A stretch of DNA of 64,000 nucleotides from Mycobacterium pinniadriaticum (GCF_026242045.1 NZ_JAPJDO010000019.1:1-64000); one strand, 5' to 3'; positions 34,753-45,300 are shown, numbered from the stretch's first letter. The notes: generated by a model from the sequence alone, not told the origin. Program-made: numbers and translations.

Positions 34753-36581
34753 GCCGGCACCGTCAGCCCCAGGCCGCGCAGTAGCGGCACCACCGCGTTA
34801 CGCACATCGGCGGCTGTGATGGTCATCATCTGCTCGTCGGTGAAATCCGCCCCGGCCAGATCCAGGTGATCCAACCTGAATTCTCGTTCTTCCTCGGAGC
34901 GCTCGACGACGTTGCGGACGAACCGGCCATTACCCGCGATATCGAGGCTGCGCCGTGCGACGCCGGCCGAGTCGGGAGTGGTCGAATTGGCCAGCTGGCC
35001 GAACAGTTCTTCAAGGCTATGCAGCGCCGCGGGTTCGAACGCGCTATCGCGGTTGGCCGCCATCGACACGGCGATGTCGACGAGCTCGCCGGCCGAATAG
35101 GACGGGAAGACGATGCTGCGGGTGAACCGCGACCGCAGACCCTCGTTGGTGTCCAGGAAGCGGTCGAGGTCGGCGCGGTAGCCGGCGATGATGACCACCA
35201 GCCGGTCGCGGTCGTTCTCCATCCGGGCCAGCAGGGTGTCGATCGCGACCAGGCCGAAGTCGTTCTTGGCGCCCGTGGCGACCAAGGCGTACGCCTCGTC
35301 GAGGAACAGCACACCGTCGAGCGCGCTGTCGATGATGGCGTTCGTCTTGGCCTCGGTCTCACCGATGTGCTGACCGATCATGTCGGCCCGGTGCACCTCG
35401 CGAACGTTCTCCCGCTTGAGCAGTCCGAGGCCGCAATAGATCTTGGCCACCACCCGCGCGATCGTCGTCTTACCGGTTCCCGGCGGACCGGCGAATACCA
35501 GGTGGTGGGTGCGCTGGGCGACGGCCAGCCCGCGCTCTGCACGCCGCAGTGCCATGGCCACCGAGCTTCTCAACCGTGACACCTGGTCTTTGACCTCATC
35601 GAGGCCGATGAACTCGCCGAGCTCACGTTCGGCTTCTTCGAGCAGCGCGGCCTTGCGGTCGCGGGCCTCTGGGTCGACGAAATCGTCTGCAGTGGGCTCT
35701 GTTTCGATATCCCACGGATCGGTTCTGGCCTCGATACGAGCCGCCGTGGTGGTGGCGATGCCGAAGGTCGGATCCGATAGTGCCTGCTCGACCTGCTCGT
35801 TGGCCGGGTTGGCGGCGTACAGATCCTGCAGCACGTCGGTGGCGGTGTCGTCGTCCCCATAGGCGCGCAGGGACAGCGCCCTGGCCAGCGCACCGTCGAC
35901 GGCGGCTACGGCCACCGGGCCGTCCGGATCCTCGAGGTGGGTCAGCGCGGGGGCGAACATGCCCAGGCGGGCCAGGGCCACACCGAGGGCGATCTTGGCG
36001 GCGTGGGTGTAGATCGGGTCGAGGCCGGTGTCATTGACAACGGGAGTCAGCAGTTTGACGACGTCGGCCCAACGCTGGGCCCGATATCGCAGGGCCACAT
36101 CGACCCAGCGCGCTTCACGCCATTGCGGCCGGCGGACGCGGATCTCGGCGACGATCTCATCGGCCGCATGGAACTGCCCGTCGACGGCAAGTGCGGCGCC
36201 GAGGGCAAGCCGGAAGTCGTCTGGTGTGGTGGCGCGGAACTGCAGATACAGCCCGGTGTCGTAGTCGAACCCCAGCACCCCGGCGGGAAGTTCGATATGT
36301 CGCTGCAGCACACCGACGGTGTCGGCGGTACGGACGACCGCGGCGAGCACATCCACGTTGGTGCAGCCGGTGGCGGCCAGCCCGGTCCAGGCATCGCATT
36401 GGTCGTGCGCCACCCGGGTGAGCTCGGTGAACGCCCGCCGAGCGGCCGCCATGTCAGCGGGTCGGCGCCGGTCGTAGACCGGCAGGCCCAGTGCTTTGCA
36501 GCAGGTCGCGAACCTGCTCACCAGGTCCGTGTCGAGGCGCGCTGCGCGCCCAGAAGTCACCACACCGTTATCCATGGGCAT
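34749..36581 (-). CDS. eccA3: ESX-3 AAA+ ATPase EccA3
   Basis: A 610-residue cytosolic AAA+ ATPase with an N-terminal TPR-like domain (about 1-320) and a C-terminal CbxX/CfqX-type ATPase domain with Walker A GPPGTGKT at 365-372 and Walker B LFLDEAY. It is thought to act on secreted PE/PPE-EspG3 complexes. The conserved sequence begins soon after MPMDNGV, so I chose ATG 36581; ATG 36611 lies almost inside the iron box and ATG 36575 is also possible. An IdeR-like box is 35-53 bases upstream. It is the first gene of the operon, and the tightly overlapping order implies transcription from this promoter. Confidence 0.93.
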   Translation of the reverse strand: MPMDNGVVTSGRAARLDTDLVSRFATCCKALGLPVYDRRRPADMAAARRAFTELTRVAHDQCDAWTGLAATGCTNVDVLAAVVRTADTVGVLQRHIELPAGVLGFDYDTGLYLQFRATTPDDFRLALGAALAVDGQFHAADEIVAEIRVRRPQWREARWVDVALRYRAQRWADVVKLLTPVVNDTGLDPIYTHAAKIALGVALARLGMFAPALTHLEDPDGPVAVAAVDGALARALSLRAYGDDDTATDVLQDLYAANPANEQVEQALSDPTFGIATTTAARIEARTDPWDIETEPTADDFVDPEARDRKAALLEEAERELGEFIGLDEVKDQVSRLRSSVAMALRRAERGLAVAQRTHHLVFAGPPGTGKTTIARVVAKIYCGLGLLKRENVREVHRADMIGQHIGETEAKTNAIIDSALDGVLFLDEAYALVATGAKNDFGLVAIDTLLARMENDRDRLVVIIAGYRADLDRFLDTNEGLRSRFTRSIVFPSYSAGELVDIAVSMAANRDSAFEPAALHSLEELFGQLANSTTPDSAGVARRSLDIAGNGRFVRNVVERSEEEREFRLDHLDLAGADFTDEQMMTITAADVRNAVVPLLRGLGLTVPA

Positions 36582-36615
36582 CGTTGCAGGGCAGCGGTCG
36601 ATGCCACCCATCTCC

Positions 36616-36634
36616 TTAGGTTTGCCTAACCTCA
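36616..36634 (-). promoter_or_regulatory. IdeR-type iron box before eccA3
   Basis: The plus-strand sequence TTAGGTTTGCCTAACCTCA matches 16 of 19 positions of the mycobacterial IdeR consensus (TTAGGTTAGGCTAACCTAA, quoted from memory). It lies in the 88 bases between mbtH and eccA3, close to where a promoter for eccA3 would sit. IdeR bound to iron represses at such sites, so ESX-3 should be expressed when iron is low, as known in M. tuberculosis. Confidence 0.85.
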
Positions 36635-36669
36635 AAAAGCTAGCATTGCACAAGGTACCTGTCGAGGCC

Positions 36670-36867
36670 TCAGCGCAGGCTCTTCGGGCGCATGTCAGCC
36701 CAGTTCTGCTCGACGAACCGCACGCACTCATCGCGGGCGGCATCGGCCAACGCCACCTGCCAACCGGCGGGTATCTTGGCGAAGGCCGGCCAGAGGCTGT
36801 GCTGCTCCTCGTCGTTGACGAGGACATAGAACCGGCCGTCTTCGGCGTCAAAGGGATTGGTACTCAA
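36670..36867 (-). CDS. mbtH: MbtH, NRPS adenylation-domain partner
   Basis: A 65-residue MbtH-like protein with the family features N-P-F-D near the start, HSLWPAFAKIPAGW in the middle and C-V-R-F-V-E-Q-N-W-A-D-M-R-P-K-S-L at the end. Such proteins bind adenylation domains and keep them folded and active. The start codon is TTG at 36867, with AGGAGG about four bases upstream, and it overlaps the mbtG stop by 20 bases. It is the last gene of the minus-strand siderophore operon and precedes ESX-3. Confidence 0.95.
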   Translation of the reverse strand: MSTNPFDAEDGRFYVLVNDEEQHSLWPAFAKIPAGWQVALADAARDECVRFVEQNWADMRPKSLR

Positions 36868-38134
36868 CGTTCCTCCTGGTTGTCGAATTCGCCGGACGGG
36901 TGTTGCCGCCCCCGCGCAGGACGCGGTCGGACAGCAGGCCCAGACAGCTGAGGTTCGGAAAGCCTGGGCCCTGGCTAAGACCGGACAGGTTGGGCAGGAA
37001 CAACTTCGGCTCGACCCCGGTCAGCGCGAGGTCGTCGCCGACGGCCTGTTGCAGCCGGTCGCTGGTGAGCGGGCCGTTCAGCCTGACCTCGAGGAGGTCC
37101 AACGCGTCCTGGCCGAGGAGCGGCAGGAACCACAGGGAGTCGGCTCCCGAACCGTCGATCACGAGGTCGAATCCGTGCACCGTCTCAAGCCGTTCACCGT
37201 GCCGGTCGGTGTGCAAGGTGATCCGAATCCGGTCGCCGGCGGCAACACCGTGGGCGACGCGGCCTCGCAGGTGCCGGATCCGCTCATCGGCCAACAGTGA
37301 GTCCTGAACGCGCGCCGAGAACACACCACGGTCGGTGCGGGCCATCACGTCGCGTCGTTCGGCAAGGGTCAACCCGGCCCAATCCGTCGGGTCGCTGAAC
37401 ATCCTGTTCTCGAAGAAGCTCTCACCGCGAGTGAACAGAGTCGCCTGAGGGGAGATCACCGTGATCGTCGAGACCCGGTGTTTGAACAGCTCGTTGAGCA
37501 TCGACGCCGCGGTCTCGCCGCCGCCGATCACGGCCACCCGGCCGGCGTCGATGCGGTGGTGCTCGGCCGCCAGCTGCCAGAACTGGGCGATGGAGAGGAC
37601 CTGCGGATGGCCCGGCAACACCGATCGGTCTGGCTGTCCGGGGCCGGTGATCATCACCGCATCGGCGGCGACGGTGTCATCGGGGGTGTGCAGCAGCCAT
37701 GACTGGCCGTTGAGCGAGAGCCGAACGGCCTCACCCTCGACGACGTCGAGCCCCACGGCGTCGGCGACCCAGCGCAGGTAACCGGCCCAGCTGTCATGGG
37801 TGGGAGCCGGCTTGCCGCGGTCGACCCACTCGGCGAAACGTCCGGTCGCCACCAGGTAGGACTGCCAGCTCAGCCGCAGCATCCGCTGGTCGAGCTCGGC
37901 GTTGCGGCCTGGCAGGATCGTGGACCGGTATGGGAAACCGACGTCCTTCTCCGGGCTGGTACCGAGCCGGTGCTGGCCGTCGGTCCAGCCGCCGCCCGCC
38001 CGCCAGTTCGCGGCGATCGTCGTCTGCTCGACAGCCACGATGTCGGGTGTGGCCACGCCCATTTCCCGCAGCATCGCAGCCTTGGCCGCCACCGCCACCG
38101 CTTTGGCGCCCGCACCAAGGATCGCCAACCTCAT
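36848..38134 (-). CDS. mbtG: Lysine N6-hydroxylase MbtG
   Basis: A 428-residue flavin N-monooxygenase that hydroxylates the epsilon-amino group of lysine (as free or acylated side chain) for the hydroxamate iron ligands. The FAD-binding motif GAGAKA is at 7-12, the NADPH motif IGGGETAAS at 203-211, and the C-terminal FLPNLSGLSQGPGF resembles the ATG-type motif of the family. The start overlaps the mbtF stop by four bases. Its presence shows that the product carries hydroxamates. The enzyme matches MbtG in length and order. Confidence 0.94.
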   Translation of the reverse strand: MRLAILGAGAKAVAVAAKAAMLREMGVATPDIVAVEQTTIAANWRAGGGWTDGQHRLGTSPEKDVGFPYRSTILPGRNAELDQRMLRLSWQSYLVATGRFAEWVDRGKPAPTHDSWAGYLRWVADAVGLDVVEGEAVRLSLNGQSWLLHTPDDTVAADAVMITGPGQPDRSVLPGHPQVLSIAQFWQLAAEHHRIDAGRVAVIGGGETAASMLNELFKHRVSTITVISPQATLFTRGESFFENRMFSDPTDWAGLTLAERRDVMARTDRGVFSARVQDSLLADERIRHLRGRVAHGVAAGDRIRITLHTDRHGERLETVHGFDLVIDGSGADSLWFLPLLGQDALDLLEVRLNGPLTSDRLQQAVGDDLALTGVEPKLFLPNLSGLSQGPGFPNLSCLGLLSDRVLRGGGNTRPANSTTRRNVEYQSL

Positions 38135-41100
38135 CGGGACACCTCCGCCAGTTCGCGCAGGACGTCCTGCCAGATTGACTGCAGCGCAGCCACATCGGTG
38201 TCACTGAAGATATCGGGCACCGTACGCCATTGGGTGACCAGCTTCCCACCCGCGACGGCGGCGACCAGGGTCAGCTCGTGGCGCACCGCGACATTCGGCT
38301 CGGTCATGATCGGGACATGGGCGAGCAGCCCCCGGTCCAACAGCGAGCCGGCATCGAGGTCCAACCGTCCCAGATAGTTCAGCAGCACCTGGGGTCCGCG
38401 GAACCCCCGCAGCCGCTCGGCGGTATCAGGCCGCAGATAGCGCAGCATGGCGTAGTCGGTTGGTTCCCCGGCTATCTCGGGCAGGGGCTCCCCGGGGCGG
38501 ATGCGCAGCGGATAGATGGCACTGAGTAAGCCGACGGTGTCGTCGGCACCATTGCGTCCGTGGGTCTCCAATGCCACCAGCGGAATCGGGCCGGACTGGC
38601 CGCGCTGGTCGCGCCAGCACGTGATCAGCCGGGCACAGGCGTCAGCCAGCACATCCTGGATCGGCGTCTGTGCGCGCAGCAGTGCACCGGTGATATCGGC
38701 CTCGGTGACCGACAAGGTGATCGCGAGATCGGCGAAGCGATCCGCTCCTGGCCGGATTCGCCTGTCCCCCAGTACCGGATCGTCGCCGTCGAGTTGTGCT
38801 AGCCAGAACTCGACGGTGTCGAGCTCGGCCGCCCGCTCGGTGCGCGAGTGAGCCCACCGGCGATAGCTGACCCGCTCTCCGCTCACCAGGCCGGCACCGT
38901 CGACCGACCAATTGGCCATCAACTCGCCCAGCACGATGCGCCAGGACGCGGGGTCCATCGCCAGCACATGGGCGGCCAGGACCAGGACACCGGCCTCGTC
39001 GGGCCGGTGCAGCCAGAGCGCTTCGGTCAAGTGTCCGCGCTCAGGATCCAACCGGTCGATCACGGCGCCGGTGAGCTCGGTGACGGCGTCGCCGAGCTCA
39101 CCGGTGACCTCCACCGCGGTCAGCGGAATGGTCTGGGAATCGGCCGGCAGGAACGTCATCGTCGCCAGATCAAGTCGGCTGCGGAACATTTCGTGCCCGG
39201 CGGCGATACCGTCCAGCAGCCGGCGCAGCCGCTCGGCGGTCGCGTCGGCTGGCAGAGTGATCGCCTCGATCTGCGCCAGCCGGCGGGGATCGCCGTGTTC
39301 GTAGAGCCAGTGCACAGCCGGCAGGGCCGGAATCGGCCCCTGCGGTTCGGGTACGGCAGCCAGTTCGCCGGCGCTGTCCCGATCCACCGCAGCCGCCAGC
39401 TCGCGAAGGGTACCGCATTCGAGGACCAGCCGCGCCCGTAGCGGCAGCCCGGACCGGCGCGCGGCTTGCACCAGCGACAGGGCGACGATGCTGTCGAGCC
39501 CCAGCTCCAACAGGTCGGCGTCGACATCCACCTCGGCGATGCCCAATAGTTCGCCGACCGCTTGTCCGAGTGCGACTTCCGTCGCCGTAACGGGAAGCTC
39601 CGGAGTCTCGTCGGGGGTGGCCGCCGCCGCCAGCGCCGCCTCGTCGACCTTCCCGTTGGCGGTCAGCGGTATGGCCTCGACCACCACCAGCCGGTGGGGC
39701 ATCATGTAGCGCGGCAGCCGGTTTCGCAACAGCGATCGCAGATCGGTGGCGGCCACCTCACCCACGACGTACGCGATCAGCCTGAGATCGGTGGCTTGTC
39801 GGTGTACGGCGACGTGGGCGTGCCGCACGCCAGGCACTTCGGCCAGCACCGCCTCGATCTCGCCCGGCTCGACCCGGTGACCCCGGACCTGGATCTGGGC
39901 GTCGGCCCGTCCGATGAAAGCCAAGGCGCCATCGCGATCCCGGCGGACCAGGTCGCCGGTGCGGTACATCCGGGCGCCACCGGGCGCTGCGACGAACCGC
40001 GTCGCGGTCTCGGCAGGACGGCCGAGATACCCGCGGGTCACCTGCTCACCGGCCAGATACAGTTCGCCCACCACGCCGTCGGGCACGGGGTGCAGCCAGG
40101 AGTCGAGCACCACGGCGGTGGTTGATCGGGTCGGATAACCGATCACCGGTGCGTCGTGGTCGGCGATGGCGGCGACGACAGCCTCGACCGTTGTCTCCGT
40201 TGGGCCATAACAGTTGTGCGCGGCCAGCAGGGTGTGCGTACAGGCCTTGCGGATATCGGTCCAGTCGACCGATCCCACCGCTTCCCCACCCAGGGCGAGC
40301 ACCTGCAGCGTGCCGCGATCCAGCAGCCCCGCGCGTCGCAGGTTGGTGAACAGTGATGGGGTCACATCGAGCAGGTCGATGCCGTGCCGGTCGATGATGT
40401 CGACGAGTGCCTCGGGGTCGCGGCGGTCCGTTTCGTCGATGAGGTGCACGGTGTGGCCGTACAGCAGCCCGGCCAGCGGCTGCCACGCGGCATCGAACGC
40501 GAACGACCACGCGTGGCCGATGCGCAACGGCCGGCCCAGGCGGTCGGCGGCCGGGCGCAGCATCCGCTCGGCGTGGTCGTCGACGTAGGCGAGCAGCGCC
40601 TGATGGGTCCCGATGACACCCTTGGGTTCTCCGGTGGTACCCGAAGTGAACACCACATAGGCGGCTTGGCCGGGCACGGTGGGTGACATGATTCTCGGCG
40701 CGGTGCGGGCGGCTGCCATGGTGTCTTCGTCGATGACAAGGGCGGCGCCGGTTTGGGCGAGAATCGAATCCACCCGTCCGGCCGGCATGCCCGGCTCGAG
40801 GGGAACGTACATCCCGCCGGCCTTGAGCACACCGAGCATCGCGACCACGTAGTCAGCACCCCGGGGTAGCCGGATCGCCACCGCGGTTTCGCAATGCGCC
40901 CGGGATTCGGCCAGCAGCCCGGCGAGGCGATCCGACCTTTCGTGCAACTCCCGATAGGTCAGCTGGCCGCCATCCCAGCGCAGTGCAGTCGAATCACTGT
41001 GCGCCACAGCAGTGTCGGCAAATCTCTCGGGGACCCCCGGCTGGGATGCGGTGCCGGGGTGCATCGATGCGATGGGTCGCACTTCACCGTCGAGCAGGAT

Positions 41101-42393
41101 GACGACAGCACCCAGCGGCCGGTCCCACATGTCGATCAGCCGGCTCATGGTCTGCAGGACTCGTCTGCCGAGGGTCTCGGCCGTCGACACGCCGAGTGCG
41201 TTGTCGGTGACCTCTACCAGGAGCGTCAGTTCGGCGTCAGCGCGATAGGCAGCGATGGTCACCGGGAAGTGCGTGAGGCTTTCCATCGCGGCCGGCCGGA
41301 AACTCACCCGTCCTGCCATGAACTCTTGGCCGCCGACCATGCCGCCGGAGGGGAAACTCTCGTACACCAGCAGGGTGTCGAACATCTCACCCACCCCGGC
41401 GAAGCTCCGCAACTGGGAATGCGTCAGGTGGCTGTGGTCGCGCAGCTCCGCGGCATCCCGCTGGAGGGCCGAGCACTGCCCTCCCACCGTCGTGTTCGGG
41501 TTCAGACGCACCCGAAGCGGGATCGTGTTGATGAACAGCCCGACCATGGTCTCCACGCCGGTCAGCTCCGGCGGACGCCCGGATACGGTGACGCCGAACA
41601 CCACGTCGTCGCGATCGGTCAGCCGGGACAGGATGAGCGCCCAGGCCATCTGCAGCAGGGTGTTGAGGGTGACACCGCGGCCACCCGCCGCTGCGGCGAG
41701 CCGCTCGGCGTCGGCGGCCGGCAACGTCAGCTCGGTACGCTTGGGCAGTCCGGTGCCGTCGCCGCCGAGGGCCGGTGACAGCAGGGTCGGCCCCGGCATC
41801 CCCGCCAGATGCCGACGCCAGATCCGTTCGCCCACTCGGAGATCGCGATCAGCGAGCCAGCCGATGTAGTCGCGATACAGCCGCGGCGGGGGCAGCGTGT
41901 CCGGATTGCCGCCGCTGCGATACAGCGTGAGCATTTCGCCGATGAACACCGGCAGTGACCAGCCGTCGATCACGATGTGGTGTGCGGTGACCACCAGGCG
42001 CCAGCGCGCCTCCGGTAACTCGATGAGCAGGAAGCGGATCAGCGGTCCCGCATCCAACGTGAACGGTCTACCTCGTTCTTGCTTTTCGAGCGCGGCCGCT
42101 TGATCGTCATCGGCGCGCACCTGCTGCCACGGCAGTTCCACCGACGACGGAACGATCTGCACCGGCCGGGGCAGGTCCTGATGCCAGAAGCTGGCACGCA
42201 GATTGGGATGGCGGACCAGCATCGCCGAGGCGCAGTCCCGCAGCAGGGTGACGTCGAGCGGCCCGGTCACATCCGCGGTCATCGCGATGACGTACGGGTC
42301 CTCGCCGTCGGGTCCGATCAGGGTGGCATGCGAGTACAGACCCAGCTGAAGCGGCGACAACGCCAGAACGTCGTCGATGTCGGCAACCGTCAC
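38131..42393 (-). CDS. mbtF: MbtF-type NRPS: C-A-PCP with epimerase-like end
   Basis: A 1420-residue synthetase. Domains in order: condensation (about 10-430, HHIVIDG at 138-144), adenylation (about 455-920, SGTTGEPKG and the YGPTE core), carrier protein (LGLDS, Ser968) and an epimerase-like C-terminal domain (about 1020-1420, degenerate A-H-V-L-A-M-D). The pocket residues that I align read D-A-Q-V-A-G-C-V-E, sharing D-A-Q, G and V with a common lysine code, so lysine or N-hydroxylysine is plausible. In mycobactin the last module installs the lysine that closes as a caprolactam. GTG 42393 is chosen because it overlaps the mbtE stop (GTGA); GTG 42414 is an alternative. Confidence 0.9.
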   Translation of the reverse strand: MTVADIDDVLALSPLQLGLYSHATLIGPDGEDPYVIAMTADVTGPLDVTLLRDCASAMLVRHPNLRASFWHQDLPRPVQIVPSSVELPWQQVRADDDQAAALEKQERGRPFTLDAGPLIRFLLIELPEARWRLVVTAHHIVIDGWSLPVFIGEMLTLYRSGGNPDTLPPPRLYRDYIGWLADRDLRVGERIWRRHLAGMPGPTLLSPALGGDGTGLPKRTELTLPAADAERLAAAAGGRGVTLNTLLQMAWALILSRLTDRDDVVFGVTVSGRPPELTGVETMVGLFINTIPLRVRLNPNTTVGGQCSALQRDAAELRDHSHLTHSQLRSFAGVGEMFDTLLVYESFPSGGMVGGQEFMAGRVSFRPAAMESLTHFPVTIAAYRADAELTLLVEVTDNALGVSTAETLGRRVLQTMSRLIDMWDRPLGAVVILLDGEVRPIASMHPGTASQPGVPERFADTAVAHSDSTALRWDGGQLTYRELHERSDRLAGLLAESRAHCETAVAIRLPRGADYVVAMLGVLKAGGMYVPLEPGMPAGRVDSILAQTGAALVIDEDTMAAARTAPRIMSPTVPGQAAYVVFTSGTTGEPKGVIGTHQALLAYVDDHAERMLRPAADRLGRPLRIGHAWSFAFDAAWQPLAGLLYGHTVHLIDETDRRDPEALVDIIDRHGIDLLDVTPSLFTNLRRAGLLDRGTLQVLALGGEAVGSVDWTDIRKACTHTLLAAHNCYGPTETTVEAVVAAIADHDAPVIGYPTRSTTAVVLDSWLHPVPDGVVGELYLAGEQVTRGYLGRPAETATRFVAAPGGARMYRTGDLVRRDRDGALAFIGRADAQIQVRGHRVEPGEIEAVLAEVPGVRHAHVAVHRQATDLRLIAYVVGEVAATDLRSLLRNRLPRYMMPHRLVVVEAIPLTANGKVDEAALAAAATPDETPELPVTATEVALGQAVGELLGIAEVDVDADLLELGLDSIVALSLVQAARRSGLPLRARLVLECGTLRELAAAVDRDSAGELAAVPEPQGPIPALPAVHWLYEHGDPRRLAQIEAITLPADATAERLRRLLDGIAAGHEMFRSRLDLATMTFLPADSQTIPLTAVEVTGELGDAVTELTGAVIDRLDPERGHLTEALWLHRPDEAGVLVLAAHVLAMDPASWRIVLGELMANWSVDGAGLVSGERVSYRRWAHSRTERAAELDTVEFWLAQLDGDDPVLGDRRIRPGADRFADLAITLSVTEADITGALLRAQTPIQDVLADACARLITCWRDQRGQSGPIPLVALETHGRNGADDTVGLLSAIYPLRIRPGEPLPEIAGEPTDYAMLRYLRPDTAERLRGFRGPQVLLNYLGRLDLDAGSLLDRGLLAHVPIMTEPNVAVRHELTLVAAVAGGKLVTQWRTVPDIFSDTDVAALQSIWQDVLRELAEVSR

Positions 42394-45300
42394 GAGGGGT
42401 GGGCCTTCGACCACGACGATTTCAGCGCATCCAGATCGGCCGCCGACAGTCCCGACACAGTCATTGCCGCGCGCCGCGTGTCGGTGCGGACCTCTGCCCG
42501 GCCCGCGTCCGGCTTGTCGTCGATGGCGCCGGCCAGCGCCTCGACGGTCGAGTACTCGAAGATCATCCGAGGGTCGACCTGCAGACCGACGGCCCGCATC
42601 CGAGCCGCCAACTGCACCGACCGGATGCTGTCGCCACCGAGCGCGAAAAAGTCGTCGTCCCGGCCGATCCCGGCCACATCGAGCAGTCGACCCATCATTG
42701 CCGCGACGGCCCGCTCGGTGTCGGTCCTGGCCGGCTCACTCGTCCCGGTGGTGTGCACCTCGGGCCGGGGCAGGCCGGGCCGGTTCAACTTTCCGGACTC
42801 GGTTGACGGCATCACGTCGAGCACCGAGATCGTCGACGGCGTCATGTAACCGGGCAGTGCCGCGGCCACACATGCGCGTACCGCCGCGACGAACGCCGCC
42901 GGGTCGGACACCGGCTCGTGGGGCACCACGTAGCCGGCCAGGCTGGCGCCACCCGGTCCGTCCCAGGTACGCGCGGCCGCGGCGGCGACACCGTCCGCGG
43001 ACCGCAGCGCCGCTTCGACTTCGGCGAGCTCGACCCGGAATCCGCGCACCTTCACCTGGTGATCGGTGCGGCCGACGAATTCGAGTCGGCCGTCCTCGGT
43101 CCACCGGCCCCGATCGCCGCTGCGGTAGAAACGCGAGCCCGGCTCGGCGGCATAGGGATTCGGGATGAACCGGGTTGCCGTCAACCCGGGTTGCTTCCAG
43201 TACCCGCGCGCGATCTGCTCCCCCGCGTAGTACAGCTCGCCGACGACACCGACCGGCACCGGCTGTAGCGCATCATCGAGCAGGTAGACCTCAGACCCCT
43301 CCATCGGTTTGCCGATCTTCGGGATGGGCAGGTCCAGCGGACCACGGATCAGCGCGCCTGAGGTTTCGGTGGCACCGATCGCGTTCAGCAGTTGCGTGGA
43401 CGTACTGTCGCCGACGCAGCCGACCAGCCGCTGCAGCAGTGCGACATTGACCGGTTCGCCACAGGTCACCAACCGGCGCAGCGCGCGGATCGCATCCGGT
43501 GCGCTGTCGACGAGCGCGGACACCAGACTGGCTACGCCGGTGACCTGGGCCACCGAGTACCGCTCGATCAGTCCGGCCAGCGCCTCGGCGTCGCGGTGCT
43601 CGGCGTCGTCGGCGACGATCAGCGTCGAACCGGCCACCAGCCCGGCCAGCGTCTCGATACACCCCTCCAGGAACGAGATCGGCGCCTGCGCCAGCCGGAT
43701 GTCGTCGCCGGGCACCGGGTAGTGCTTCAGTTGCCACGCCAACCTGGTGCTCATGGCGCGGTGGGTGCCGACCACGCCCTTCGGCTTACCCGTGGAGCCC
43801 GAGGTGAACATCAGATACATCGGGTCGTCCGGACGCGGATAGGCCAGTGGTGCAACCGCATCGGGAGCGTCCAGTTCGGCGCGGATCGCCGGATCGTCCA
43901 TCGAGATCAGCGTGACACCCTCGGTGGCGGGCATCGCCGCGCCGGCCTCGGCGGTGACGACCACGACCTGCGGCGCGACATCGTCGAGCATGAACTGCTT
44001 GCGCACCGGCGGATAGGCCGGGTCCAGCGGGAAGAACCCGGCACCGGCTTTCATGATCCCCACCAGCGCGACGACGAGGTCGATGCCGCGGCGCATCGAC
44101 ATCCCGACCAGGGCGCCCGGGCCGACACCGTGGCACGCGAGCAGGTGCGCGAAACGATCCGAGCGATGATGCAGCGCAGGGTAATCGAGACTCTCGTCAC
44201 CGCAGCGCAGCGCGATCCGGCCGGTGCCCCAGGCTCGGCTGCCCTCCAGCATTTCCGGCACCGTCCTGGGTCGGTCGGTGGGCGACGGGAGGCCTCGACT
44301 CTGTGCCAGCACCTGGCGGTGTTCGGCATCGCCGAGCAGATTGACGTCCCGCAATGCGGTGTCGGGGTCGGTCGCGAAGGCTTCGATGACCCGGTTCAAC
44401 CAACCGGCGAAGCGCTGCATCGTCGATGGGTGGTACAGCTCGGTGCGGTAGATGACATGGCCGCGGTAGCCGTCGTCGCCGACGAAGATATTCACGCTCA
44501 GGTCGGCGTGCGCGACGTCGAATGTCGGTTCCAGCGCGGTGAACCTGGTCTCGCCGTCGGGTCCGGACTCGATCAGCTGGTTCTCGGGCAGCTCATCACG
44601 GACGTGCACGACGACTCCGAACAGTGGATTGCGGGACAACGATCGCACCGGGTTGACCGCGTCGACCACCCGGTCGAACGGAAGGTCCTGATTGGCGTAG
44701 GCCGCCAGCGCCATCTGTCTGGCACGCAGCAAAGCTTCGCGCAGTGTCGGATTGCCCGACAGATCGTTGCGCAACACCAGGATGTTGACGAAAAACCCGA
44801 CCAGCCGGTCCAGTTCGGTGTCGGTACGGCCGGCCACCGGGGTACCGAGCGGGATGTCATAGCCGCCACCAGCTTTGCTCAGGACGACAGCGACGGCCGT
44901 CTGCAGCAGCATGAACTCGGTGATGCCCAGCTCACGGCTGAGCGCGGTGAGGCGCTCCCGCACATCGGCATCGAATCGCAACGGGACGGCCGCGCCGGCC
45001 CCGCCCGCGATCGGCGGCCGCGGCAGATCCGGCCGCAACCCGGTGTCCTCCGGTAGCCCGTCAAGCTGACGCGCCCAATACCGTCGTTGCGCGTCCATCA
45101 GCTCGGTGTCGGACAACAACTCGACCTGCCAGGCCGCGTAATCGCGGTACTGGATCGGCAGCGGCGGGCGGGACGGCACACTCCCCTTACGCCGTTCCCG
45201 GTACGCGGTGAGCACATCGGTGAACAGCACACCTGCCGACCAGTGGTCGGCAGCGATGTGATGCACAACCATCGACAGCGCGCATCCTCCGGGTGTGCTC

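Noticed and set aside
36582..36851. 90-residue N-terminal extension of eccA3
   Set aside because: It crosses the iron box and mbtH on the same strand and is not like EccA3; the conserved protein starts near 36581.
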